This document shows positions 17,305 to 25,124 of a DNA stretch of 64,000 bases, piece after piece. Under the pieces are notes generated by a model. It made no database searches, was not told the origin of the DNA, and was given only the letters and a program-made list of their open reading frames with translations. The position numbers and the translations under genes were made by a program. Source of the DNA: Terriglobales bacterium (GTDB lineage Bacteria > Acidobacteriota > Terriglobia > Terriglobales > Acidobacteriaceae); contig DATHMF010000115.1 in assembly GCA_035487355.1 (NCBI GenBank), positions 53,832 through 117,831 of the forward strand, read 5' to 3'. Every line of letters begins with the position of its first letter. Within the stretch, counting starts at the first letter, position 1.

Positions 17305-17553
17305 ATGGAAGAGAATCGTTTCCTCTGCGTGAGGTGTCAAAGCTGCCAGAACGCTGAGCTCATACCTCTGGTCGAACTGAAGACGATAGACCAGAGGCAG
17401 CAACAGTATCAGCCCCCGGTTCGATTCGATGCGCGTTGTTACAAGTGCCAGGGTGAAGGAGAATACTCTGGGCTGGATGTCTTTTCGGCCGACATTGAGT
17501 CAAAGCCAGAGAGGTTCCAGAATCATCCCGCTTTCCGATTGGTCGCGGCCTGA
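17305..17553 (+). CDS. Small CxxC-pair protein
   Basis: 82 residues. An N-terminal CVRCQSC cluster and a later CYKCQGEGEY make a likely zinc ribbon; the rest is polar. There is no signal peptide and no clear ribosome site. It is convergent with the sigma-factor gene. The function is unknown. Confidence 0.6.
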   Translation: MEENRFLCVRCQSCQNAELIPLVELKTIDQRQQQYQPPVRFDARCYKCQGEGEYSGLDVFSADIESKPERFQNHPAFRLVAA

Positions 17554-17628
17554 GTGCGCAAGAAAAGCTCCGATACACTCGGCTTAGGTAAGGCCCTTTC
17601 TCCGCCGATCTGCAGTTGAAGTCCGACG

Positions 17629-19248
17629 TTATTTGTGTCCATCGTCTAGAAATGCCTTAAGTTTATGGGAGTGCGCCGGCCTGCGAAGTTTTCGCAGGGC
17701 CTTGGCTTCGATTTGACGAATACGTTCGCGGGTGAGGGCAAATGTCTTGCCAACTTCTTCCAGTGTGTGTTCGGAGCCATCTTCCAGACCAAAGCGCATC
17801 CTGACCACCTTCTCTTCCCGGGCCGTAAGGGTATGCAGCACGTGGGCAGTCTGTTCCTGCAGGTCCACTTTGATGACGGCGTCTGCCGGCGACACTTCAT
17901 TGCGGTTTTCGATGAGATCACCGAGGCTGGTATTGCCGTCCTCGCCGATCGGCGTTTCCAGCGAGACCGGCAGTTGTGCAATCTTCAAGGCCTTGCGCAC
18001 TTTGGCGGCAGGAATGTCTATATGCCGGGCAATCTCTTCCGTCGTAGGCTCATGGCCCAGTTCCTGCAGCAATTTTCGCGAGATACGATTTACTTTGTTC
18101 ACGACCTCGTACATATGCACGGGCAGGCGGATGGTGCGCGCCTGGTCGGCAATGGCGCGGGAGATGGCCTGGCGAATCCACCAGGTGGCATAGGTCGAAA
18201 ACTTATAACCACGGCGGTATTCGAACTTATCAACCGCCTTCATGACCCCCAGGTTGCCTTCCTGGATCAAGTCGAGGAAATGAAGCCCCCGGTTCATGTA
18301 TTTCTTGGCGATGGAAACAACCAGGCGTAAGTTGGCTTCAATAAGTTCATGTTTCGCCTGATCTGCGTCCACCGTTGCCTGGATGATTTTGCGTTTGGTG
18401 TGCTGCAAGTCGTGGAAGCTCACTCCGGCGTCGCTTTCCAGTCGTTCCAGATCCTGACGATACTGCCGCTGGGACTTACGGTATTCTTTTTGGAGTTCTT
18501 CGCTGCGCGTGCCGGCAATCTTTTTTTCCAACTTGCTGAGCTCGTATTCGAGTGAGCGCATGACGTCCACGGTTTTGGTCACTCGATCAGCCAGACGCAT
18601 CAGCTCGGATTTGGTGAATCCCAGGTTGCGGATGAGGCGCGAGATGCCAACGATTTCACGGGCCAAGCGGTGACGGCAGCGGCGGTATGCGGATGTCTTG
18701 TTTCTTGCTTTGATCGTGCGCAATTTTTCAGCAAGGAGATTGGCTTTTTGGTAGCGCTTTTGCAACTCGTCGAAGCGGGGGATGAGATGCTTAAGGCGCT
18801 TCTGCAAAACTTCTTCGGTGATCTCTTCCTCATCGAAAACGACGATCTCTTTGATGGAACCTACGCCACGCTTTAGATTCTCACCGATCGTGATGACATG
18901 ACGAATCACGACAGGTGAGCGGGAAAGCGCTTTGAGCACGCACAAGTGCCCGCGCTCGATGCGCTTCGCAAGATCAACCTCACCTTCGCGAGTGAGCAGA
19001 TCCACCATGCCCATCTGCCGCAAATAAATGCGTATGGGGTCGTCGGTCTTATCAAGAGCGCCGGCCGTCAAGTCAAGCTCGACTTCATCGCCGGCCGCGG
19101 TATCTTCCTGGTCAAACCCTCTTGCGCGGGCCATAGACGGCAGGACAGGTTGGCGCTCAAGCACGTCAATGCCCTGGCTACCTATAGTGATGAGAAGGTC
19201 ATCCAAATCTTCAGGAGAAGAAGAGTCGTGCGAAATCAGGCCATTCAT
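17629..19248 (-). CDS. rpoD: RNA polymerase sigma-70 factor, group 1/2
   Basis: 539 residues from the first ATG. Visible regions: 1.2 (DPIRIYLRQMGMVDLLTREG, about 70-90), a long non-conserved helical spacer, 2.1-2.4 (LIQEGNLGVMKAVDKFEYRR and FSTYATWWIRQAISRAI), region 3, and 4.1-4.2 (REEKVVRMRFGLEDGSEHTL and LTRERIRQIEAKALRKLR). Oddly, sequence homologous to region 1.1 (IKKFIHAEKDKDHLKYNE) continues 18 codons upstream of this ATG. No ATG, GTG or TTG lies before the in-frame stop at 19318-19320; only an ATT at 19300-19302 is available. Either a non-AUG start is used, or this copy has lost its start and begins inside region 1.1. It may be the main sigma factor or a paralog. An RRM gene lies directly upstream. 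Confidence 0.9.
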   Translation of the reverse strand: MNGLISHDSSSPEDLDDLLITIGSQGIDVLERQPVLPSMARARGFDQEDTAAGDEVELDLTAGALDKTDDPIRIYLRQMGMVDLLTREGEVDLAKRIERGHLCVLKALSRSPVVIRHVITIGENLKRGVGSIKEIVVFDEEEITEEVLQKRLKHLIPRFDELQKRYQKANLLAEKLRTIKARNKTSAYRRCRHRLAREIVGISRLIRNLGFTKSELMRLADRVTKTVDVMRSLEYELSKLEKKIAGTRSEELQKEYRKSQRQYRQDLERLESDAGVSFHDLQHTKRKIIQATVDADQAKHELIEANLRLVVSIAKKYMNRGLHFLDLIQEGNLGVMKAVDKFEYRRGYKFSTYATWWIRQAISRAIADQARTIRLPVHMYEVVNKVNRISRKLLQELGHEPTTEEIARHIDIPAAKVRKALKIAQLPVSLETPIGEDGNTSLGDLIENRNEVSPADAVIKVDLQEQTAHVLHTLTAREEKVVRMRFGLEDGSEHTLEEVGKTFALTRERIRQIEAKALRKLRRPAHSHKLKAFLDDGHK

Positions 19249-19362
19249 CTCGTTGTACTTGAGATGGTCTTTGTCTTTCTCTGCATGAATGAATTTTTTA
19301 ATGCCTTCCCCCGATCCTTAATGCTCGTGCTTCGAATCTATGGTGTTCGTATTTGGAATTGA

Positions 19363-19659
19363 TCAACGTGAGCGTAATTCCATACCATGAAAACGACTTT
19401 CATTTTTAGTACGTTCGGGGGGAAACGCTTCTTGCACATCCATCGGCCGGCCATCCAGGTTTGCGCCATTGAGCTTTTGGATGGCTTCATTTCCCTCACG
19501 GTCGTTGCTCATGAGCACATAGGCAAACCCGAGTGAGCTCCCGGTGTTATGGCTACGCATGATTCCGGCCCTGAGTACTCTCCCGTAGCTTTCAAATAGT
19601 GTCTGCACCTGATTCGCATTGGTCAGCAAATTCAAATTTCCGACGTAGATTCTTTTCAT
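19363..19659 (-). CDS. RRM RNA-binding protein, short form
   Basis: 98 residues with one RRM domain: RNP2 is RIYVGNLNL and RNP1 is SLGFAYVLM. It lacks the Gly-rich tail of the RRM protein at 7806. The ATG at 19659 follows GGAGAAGA and starts the domain directly; upstream in-frame codons do not fit. It lies upstream of the sigma-factor gene on the same strand and could share a transcript. Confidence 0.88.
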   Translation of the reverse strand: MKRIYVGNLNLLTNANQVQTLFESYGRVLRAGIMRSHNTGSSLGFAYVLMSNDREGNEAIQKLNGANLDGRPMDVQEAFPPERTKNESRFHGMELRSR

Positions 19660-19761
19660 GGCTATCTTCTCCGGATTTACGATTCGCCAATGAAGGCCGC
19701 TCATGATGAGATTTTCAGTCGTTTCGGCAAAAACTTTCACAGGCTAACGCTTCTTAATCCC

Positions 19762-19971
19762 TCATTGACCATCAGAATCAGCGGGCGCCTTTGTGGGAAC
19801 ATCATCGGAGGCTGCCTCCCCAATGAATTCCTCGGAGCTCTCCAAGCCCACGACAGCGGTCTGCTTCTCGAGCTTGCGCTGCTGTTTGCGGACTAGTTTT
19901 TCGAGCTGTTTCTGCTTTCGGGCGCGTTCTCTCTGAAGTTTACCGAAGGTGCTGCCAGGTCTGCCGGACAT
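19762..19971 (-). CDS. Small basic coiled-coil protein
   Basis: 69 residues with a strong AGGAGG site before the ATG at 19971. After SGRPGSTFGKLQRERARKQK comes a long Lys/Arg/Gln/Leu helix (QLEKLVRKQQRKLEKQ), then an acidic tail. It probably forms a coiled coil and binds RNA or protein. Its position between an RRM gene and a cold-shock gene fits RNA metabolism, by inference. Confidence 0.7.
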   Translation of the reverse strand: MSGRPGSTFGKLQRERARKQKQLEKLVRKQQRKLEKQTAVVGLESSEEFIGEAASDDVPTKAPADSDGQ

Positions 19972-20084
19972 ACATCCTCCTAATCCTGGGATTGGACGAC
20001 CCGCTGTCATAGAAGAAAACGAAAGAAGTCCGGAGAGCTAAAGTAGAGAGGCGACTGACATGCAATCGCCTCAAAAGCTAGCGA

Positions 20085-20285
20085 TTAAAGGGGCTGTACA
20101 TTCTCGGCCTGGAGTCCCTTAGGCCCTTTGACAACGTTGAATTGAACGGCCTGGCCTTCTTGCAGACTGCGAAATCCATTGCTCTGGATGGCCGTGTGAT
20201 GCACGAAAACATCTTCGCCACTCTGGCGGCTGATAAAGCCAAACCCTTTGGAGTCGTTAAACCACTTCACTGTACCTTGTTCCAT
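20085..20285 (-). CDS. CspA-family cold-shock protein
   Basis: 66 residues forming one cold-shock domain with RNP1 (KGFGFI) and RNP2 (VFVHH), starting MEQGTVKWFNDSKGFGFI. It binds single-stranded RNA or DNA and acts as an RNA chaperone. AAAGGAAA precedes the ATG at 20285. The 157-bp gap to the next gene leaves room for a leader of the sort that controls csp genes, but no specific motif is seen. Confidence 0.95.
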   Translation of the reverse strand: MEQGTVKWFNDSKGFGFISRQSGEDVFVHHTAIQSNGFRSLQEGQAVQFNVVKGPKGLQAENVQPL

Positions 20286-20442
20286 GTGTTTCTTTTCCTT
20301 TGTTTCGATTTACGTTGAAATGAGTCGGAGGATACTGCAGGGCAGGGGCTGCTGATCAGACAAGAACTGCTCACAACCAATTCAATTTGACGTGCTTTGA
20401 TCATAGCACAATAGTCCCCCCGGTTCCTTAGTTCTTAGGAGG

Positions 20443-20817
20443 TTAGGAGCAGTTCGGCATAATGTTCCTGGCATGGCCGGCTATGTAAACGTACTCGAAG
20501 CCCAGAAAGTGTTTTGGAACCGCCTCGGTGATTTCCAGGCAGTTGAACTTCAACTCCCGGCCAGTTTCCACGATCTTGCGGAATGCCCTGCGGAAAGTCC
20601 GGTCCTTTCCGAACCCTAAGACAGACACTCTCACAGGTGCGGCCATATAGAAAAAAGTCCACCCGATCTTGCGCAAATACTTATCTAATCTGTGCCCTTC
20701 AAAATTGGTTACAACCCTCCAACCCTTGGAATAGGGTTCGCTTTCCAGGTTGAACGATTCCGGCAAGGTTATGCCTTCCTCGATCATGATAGTTCCGTTC
20801 TTGATTCCTGATGACAT
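20443..20817 (-). CDS. Conserved hypothetical protein
   Basis: 124 residues (MSSGIKNGTIMIEEGITLPE...), soluble, with a conserved-looking core (GWRVVTNFEGHRLDKYLRKI). It is consistent with a single alpha/beta domain, and AAGGAG precedes the ATG. I associate this sequence type with acidobacterial genomes but know no function. No catalytic motif is evident. Confidence 0.75.
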   Translation of the reverse strand: MSSGIKNGTIMIEEGITLPESFNLESEPYSKGWRVVTNFEGHRLDKYLRKIGWTFFYMAAPVRVSVLGFGKDRTFRRAFRKIVETGRELKFNCLEITEAVPKHFLGFEYVYIAGHARNIMPNCS

Positions 20818-21020
20818 GACGAATGCTCCTTATCTTGGAAGAGTGGGAGGCGCTCTAGCACCATCTGAAGATGATTCCGTCAGATTGCGCAAAGTACCGT
20901 TTGGAGGGGGTATCTCGGAAGGATGCGTAAGAGACAACTCAAGTATACGCCCGAACCAGAGCGAATGCCAGCACTAATTGTGTTGAGTTTCAGTGTGGGA
21001 AACAGTATAGTTGCGAACAG

Positions 21021-21215
21021 CTACTTCCCGGAGACACGGTCCCTATCAGTCGGGCCTTCGTCGATGCAGCCCATTTGCATTGCGAGGTGCCACATGCGAT
21101 CTGGCCTGGTTTTTACGGCTTCCATAAAGGTGCCTAATCGTTTCCTGCTTTGCCGGATCGTTTCGGCGTCTATTACCCAGCTCCACCGTCCCGGCGCTTC
21201 GGTGCCAGAGACCAT
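21021..21215 (-). CDS. Possible small helical protein
   Basis: A 64-codon frame (MVSGTEAPGRWSWVIDAETI...) with a charged, helical, protein-like composition (RQSRKRLGTFMEAVKTRPDR). GAGTGAG precedes the ATG. A frame on the opposite strand overlaps it but has less credible sequence. No family is known. Confidence 0.4.
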   Translation of the reverse strand: MVSGTEAPGRWSWVIDAETIRQSRKRLGTFMEAVKTRPDRMWHLAMQMGCIDEGPTDRDRVSGK

Positions 21216-21286
21216 TAATGACTCACTCAGTGCAGTGAATGACAAATCTCTGGCGATTGCCAAAAGGGCAAACTGAAAAGCTATTG

Positions 21287-21664
21287 ATGACCAAATTACG
21301 AACTCGCTCGGCAAGCCGCAGCAGGATTTTGCTCATTGACAATAGCCCGCGTGAAAAACAAATCCGGGCCATTATGCTGCATACGCATGGATATGACGTG
21401 GAATTGACTGCCAATCTGGAAGACGCATATCTTTTCTGCCGAACCGAGCAGCCTGACTTGGTGCTTCTGGCTTTGAGCGAGGAACGTGGCGCAGAGTTAC
21501 AACTTTGGAACCGGATCAAACGCTCTAATCCGTTGCAGCGGGTCGCTTTTTTAATTAACAATTCGTTGCATCACCACCCCGTTATCACCCTGATTGATTC
21601 AATTCCAAAACGGGATGACCCAGCAGATTTTGTTGAAAGAGTCCGGACGTTTTTAGCAGCTTGA
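21287..21664 (+). CDS. Receiver-like protein lacking the phospho-acceptor Asp
   Basis: 125 residues. Strand 1 is SRILLIDNSP, as in receiver domains. The strand-3 position where Asp is expected reads PDLVLLALSE, with Ala or Leu in place of the acceptor, and the usual Lys near the C-terminus is not clear. It is probably a pseudo-receiver that signals by binding, not phosphorylation. No output domain is attached. The ATG at 21287 is taken because the domain begins just after it. Confidence 0.6.
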   Translation: MTKLRTRSASRSRILLIDNSPREKQIRAIMLHTHGYDVELTANLEDAYLFCRTEQPDLVLLALSEERGAELQLWNRIKRSNPLQRVAFLINNSLHHHPVITLIDSIPKRDDPADFVERVRTFLAA

Positions 21665-21802
21665 TGCCTCGTCGAAGTTGCGGAGATTGTCAAGCTTTAC
21701 GCTTGGCCGAACGAACATGGTTTTGAAACATAGCTTCGAGACATAACTTCGGACATATGTTTCAACCTCATTATTTACTTGAATCGTTGTTTGGAGGTAA
21801 CA

Positions 21803-22105
21803 ATGCCCTGGAACGGAAGTGTAGGTATTCCCTTTACGGTATCGTCTGTTTACATGCATGCGCCAAAAGTCTCAGGCGTTTATGCCATATTCACAGATAA
21901 GAATTGGATCTGCTTCGAAGAGAGCGACGATATCCATGGGTCTTTAATGGAGCACATTTGGAAGAGAGCTTCGTGGACCAGAAATCCTGGGCCTAAATAT
22001 TTCGCCTTTGAGCCACTCACCGGTCCTGCGCGAGGGCTTCGGAAACAAACCCTCAATGCTGAATATTCAGCGGCATTCGTTTGCCATGAGGCCGCGTCGG
22101 TCTAA
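21803..22105 (+). CDS. GIY-YIG-like protein, probably inactive
   Basis: 100 residues, with GGAGG 6 nt before the ATG at 21803. The segment SGVYAIFTDKNWICFEESDD aligns by eye with the start of a GIY-YIG domain: GVY replaces GIY, and the YIG strand reads CFE. A helix follows (IHGSLMEHIWKR). The catalytic Tyr, Arg and Glu pattern is not preserved, so nuclease activity is unlikely. It could be a DNA- or RNA-binding derivative. The family assignment is moderately sure. Confidence 0.6.
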   Translation: MPWNGSVGIPFTVSSVYMHAPKVSGVYAIFTDKNWICFEESDDIHGSLMEHIWKRASWTRNPGPKYFAFEPLTGPARGLRKQTLNAEYSAAFVCHEAASV

Positions 22106-22177
22106 GCAAAGACCCTCGCCTGGCAGTGCTCTCAAAGTCACGCCAGCTAGTCTCCTCACTTTTCCTTGAATCTCGTC

Positions 22178-22215
22178 TTCTTGTAGCCGGATGGCTTTCT
22201 TGTAGCCGGATGGCT
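22178..22215. repeat. Tandem duplication of a 19-bp unit
   Basis: The unit TTCTTGTAGCCGGATGGCT occurs twice head to tail (22178-22196 and 22197-22215). It is non-coding as far as can be seen and is probably replication slippage. Confidence 0.85.
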
Positions 22216-22613
22216 TTCGTCGGCGCCGTTGCCTCTATGCCTCTATAAGTAATTCTCCTTAGATCTTCCAGCGCTTTCGTTGTGCAGATCCACGATCAGC
22301 AATGTTCAGGTGGATCCTACCGGGCAAAAATGCTGGTTCGTGCCGTAGCACAGATCATGTTTGCCAGGGAGAGCTATTCCCTGCAGGCGCAATTGCGCAT
22401 TAGGAATCCTCCCCCCGGCGGGGACCCGAGATTGTCATATGCCTTGCAGCAGTTCACAGTTGGGCGGGCGCGTAAGAGTTAATCTCGCAATTCAACAAGA
22501 TTTCTTCAAACTCCGGTTTTTGCCAAGTCATATTCTGTCTTCCTCCTTGAATGTTTGAATCTAAAGCGTCCCGAATCATAGGGCTTAGTCATCCGACAAT
22601 CAAGTTTCGGCCC

Positions 22614-22676
22614 GTTAAATTTGCTGATTCAACGGTTAAGTTAACCGAATGAAACTTGACTGCTCTTGGGGAGCAG
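22614..22676 (+). promoter_or_regulatory. Conserved promoter/operator module, copy A (decayed)
   Basis: It has a first GTTAAATTT half-palindrome at 22614, then GGTTAAGTTAACC at 22634-22646, then ATGAAACTTGACT at 22649-22661, then AGCAG ending at 22676. The spacing of the last three parts equals that in copies B and C. The first palindrome has lost its right arm. It stands before the Ig-like remnant at 22784, so this copy probably served a gene that is now dead. Confidence 0.65.
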
Positions 22677-22783
22677 CAGCGGGAACCCTTGTGCGTGAAC
22701 GGTAGCATGCATTCAGTTGACACTCAAAGTGGTGTCATTATTTCTGGTGCACTCTGGCGCTGCTCAAAACGTGGACCTTAATA

Positions 22784-23032
22784 TTGAGCTATGAATTTAA
22801 CGGCCTGGTCCGCTGGACGAATCGAATTGGAAGCATGAGAGCGGGAACGGAATCTATGGTTGGGGCAATGGTGATCTGGAACCAAGATGGCAGTTCGACC
22901 AGTGTTTCGGCTTCCGCGGATGCCTCTTCTCTCGGTCAGCCAGTAAAGTTCACTGTCCGTAGTTTGGGGTGATGCCCCAGTTCGGGAATGCCGACGGGGT
23001 ACGTACAGTTTAAGGTAACTGCCCCAGTTTGA
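22784..23032 (+). pseudogene. Remnant of a secreted Ig-like repeat protein
   Basis: One frame encodes SSTSVSASADASSLGQPVKF, the first half of a bacterial Ig-like repeat (family pattern: S-x-P/A-S-x-x-G-Q-x-V-x-F-T). After an in-frame TGA at 22970-22972 the same frame continues SSGMPTGYVQFKVTA, the next conserved stretch (T-P-T-G-x-V-x-F). A second stop follows. No intact start with a ribosome site is seen. I read this as a decayed secreted-protein gene. Read-through cannot be excluded but is unlikely for so short a piece. Confidence 0.5.
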
Positions 23033-23151
23033 TCGCTCACACACACAGGCCACGATGACGCCTAAATTACTGAGCCCATCCCCGCTATGATTAGCGTGCC
23101 TCTAAGGTATTCCACTAACTATCCAGAGAAATTCACCCAAGGGTTGGGGGC

Positions 23152-23187
23152 GTTAAATCGCAGGCTGCCACGTTAAAACTGTTAAAT
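23152..23187 (+). promoter_or_regulatory. Three GTTAAA half-sites upstream of the malectin regulator
   Basis: GTTAAAT at 23152-23158, GTTAAAA at 23172-23178 and GTTAAAT at 23181-23187 all point the same way, 72-107 bp before the regulator ATG. They match the arm of the GTTAAATTTAAC palindromes in modules A-C, which suggests autoregulation. This is inference from sequence likeness only. Confidence 0.4.
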
Positions 23188-23258
23188 CCAGTAGTACACA
23201 CCCCCTATGTATCAGTAGATTCCCCTGTGATATGCTCATCCGCTAGAAGCTGCCTGGT

Positions 23259-25043
23259 ATGCAAAAACCTGATAATCATCAATTGGGTAATGCTGTGCAA
23301 GAGTCTGGCAATGCCGCTCAGAGCCACAAAAATGTGGGTTCCGACCGAGCCACATTACACGACCCGGACGGTCCATCCCTTGTTGCGCATTCTAAAGTGA
23401 CAGCTTCCAGCGCAGATTCTTCCTTATCATCAGACGCGGAAGCCGCAGGCCAACCTACGAGGGAACAGGAGAGGGCTGAACTTGCAAGCGTGCTGGGAAC
23501 GGAGATATTCAAGCGCTCGCCGAAGCTTTCCCGTCTGCTGACCTACCTCTGCGATAAGTATTTCAGTGGTGAAGGTGGCGAGCTCAAAGAATACAGCATC
23601 GCCGTGGATGTGCTTGGACGCGATACCGAGTTTGATCCGCAGCTTAATGCCGTGGTACGGGTTGATACCCACCATCTGAGGAAACGGCTCAAGCAGTTCT
23701 ATGCCGGTGAGGGGAGTGGCCACCGGCTCCAAATTATTATTCCCACAGGACAGTACACTCCGAAATTTGTGCTGTATCCAGACTCTGGCCAGCCGCAACA
23801 CAACGAGCCCCAGGAGGCAGAATTAACAGATGAGGCGCTGACGCTAGCAGGCGAGGGTAGCGAGGAAGAAAATCTGGAAGGAGACAGAGCAGAAGAGGAA
23901 AAATCAAAACCCTTCTCACCCAGTTGGTTGCGGCTTGCCGTGGGATTGGCTGCCGCCGCACTGGTGGGCGGGTTGCTATGGATAACGATTGACCGGTCGC
24001 ACCCCACCGATGGGAAAAATACAACTCAAAACAGAACGGCAGGACCTGTTGTTTCGCAGGCGGGAGATGCGGCGCAAAACAAAACGGGCCCTGCTGCCGT
24101 TGCGCTGGGAGAGGCCCAAGGAATACGCATTTTGGCGGGCGATCATCAAGGCAACTATGTTGACAAAGCCGGCCATCTTTGGCTGTCAGACCGCTACTTT
24201 AAAGGCGGCGAAACCTTTCGCCGCGATTCTCGCGAGATCGCGCGCACACAAGATCCGGAAATCTTTCGCAACGGCCGGCAAGGCCAATTCGTATACGAGA
24301 TTCCCCTAAGTCCGGGAACCTACGAACTGCACCTCTACTTCGCCGAGACCGGTTTTGAGAGTGAGGCCCTGCGCAGCGTCAGTCTCGCCATCAATGGGTT
24401 GCCGGTTTCAACGCTGGATGTGGCTTCCGATGCCGAGGGCGTGAATACCGCCACCATGAAGATTTTTAAGGACATCTCTCCGGCGAAGGACGGCATATTG
24501 CAGTTGACCTTTCAGGGCACTGGCCCCAGTTTCGTAAACGCCCTGGAAATTCTGCCGGGCACTCCCGGCAAGATGCTTCCTGTCCGCATAGCGGCGCGTG
24601 ACACAACTTATCGCGACCAACTCGGCCATGTCTGGATGCCGGACCAGTACTTTCTCGGCGGCCGCAGGTCTTCCCGAAAGACGGCTATCGAAGGTACAGG
24701 AGATCCAGAGCTGTATATTGCGCAACGGTTCGGACATTTCACCTATTCCATCCCGGTGGCCGAAGGCGGCCACTATGCCATCACGCTGTATTTTGCCGAG
24801 ACCTACTTCGCCACTCCCGAGTCGGTGGGCGGAATTGGAAGCCGAGTATTTGATGTTTATTGCAACGGTACCACGCTCTTGAAAGACTTTGATATTCTCA
24901 AGGAGACCGGCGGCGTCGGAAACCAGGCTGTGGTCAAGGTTTTCCACAATATACCGGCTTCGCCCCAGGGCAAGATCAACCTCACATTTGTTCCTATCAA
25001 TAACTACGCCCTGGTCACCGCCGTCGAGGTAACTGAGGAATAA
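23259..25043 (+). CDS. Transmembrane one-component regulator with malectin sensor domains
   Basis: 594 residues. Residues 1-68 are disordered. Residues 70-172 form a DNA-binding domain of the type found at the start of many acidobacterial regulators (FKRSPKLSRLLTYLCDKYFS, LKEYSIAVDVLGRDTEFDP, VVRVDTHHLRKRLKQFY, IPTGQYTP). An acidic linker leads to one membrane helix at about 224-244 (LRLAVGLAAAALVGGLLWIT). The extracytoplasmic part is two malectin domains, about 288-432 and 441-591, each with the LYFAET core. The layout resembles ToxR/CadC-type regulators, but with a carbohydrate-binding ectodomain. It lies directly upstream of, and co-directional with, the malectin-protein genes, so control of that block by extracytoplasmic sugar is the natural hypothesis. 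No ligand is known. The ribosome site is weak. Confidence 0.85.
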   Translation: MQKPDNHQLGNAVQESGNAAQSHKNVGSDRATLHDPDGPSLVAHSKVTASSADSSLSSDAEAAGQPTREQERAELASVLGTEIFKRSPKLSRLLTYLCDKYFSGEGGELKEYSIAVDVLGRDTEFDPQLNAVVRVDTHHLRKRLKQFYAGEGSGHRLQIIIPTGQYTPKFVLYPDSGQPQHNEPQEAELTDEALTLAGEGSEEENLEGDRAEEEKSKPFSPSWLRLAVGLAAAALVGGLLWITIDRSHPTDGKNTTQNRTAGPVVSQAGDAAQNKTGPAAVALGEAQGIRILAGDHQGNYVDKAGHLWLSDRYFKGGETFRRDSREIARTQDPEIFRNGRQGQFVYEIPLSPGTYELHLYFAETGFESEALRSVSLAINGLPVSTLDVASDAEGVNTATMKIFKDISPAKDGILQLTFQGTGPSFVNALEILPGTPGKMLPVRIAARDTTYRDQLGHVWMPDQYFLGGRRSSRKTAIEGTGDPELYIAQRFGHFTYSIPVAEGGHYAITLYFAETYFATPESVGGIGSRVFDVYCNGTTLLKDFDILKETGGVGNQAVVKVFHNIPASPQGKINLTFVPINNYALVTAVEVTEE

Positions 25044-25083
25044 GGCTTGGCGCGCTGATAAAAGTGTTTCTCCATGGCGTCCT

Positions 25084-25124
25084 GTTGTACAACCGGACAT
25101 AAATTTATTGTCCAGTCGTACAAC
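25084..25124 (+). terminator. 41-nt imperfect palindrome after the regulator gene
   Basis: The outer arms GTTGTAC and GTACAAC and the inner arms GGACA and TGTCC give a long stem with a few mismatches and an AT-rich centre. It lies 41 bp after the regulator stop, with no T-tract. It may be a terminator or processing hairpin, or an operator for the block beginning at 25426. Confidence 0.5.

Larger units (their letters stand above)
22106..22783. other. Intergenic region with repeat and promoter module
   Basis: 678 bp with no credible gene. It contains the 19-bp tandem repeat and, near its right end, copy A of the conserved promoter/operator module (22614-22676). Confidence 0.55.

Noticed and set aside
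20923..21276. 117-codon plus-strand frame
   Set aside because: Sequence composition is unlike a protein, it lacks a ribosome site, and a more credible minus-strand frame lies within it.
22282..22482. 66-codon plus-strand frame before module A
   Set aside because: No ribosome site and no protein-like pattern.
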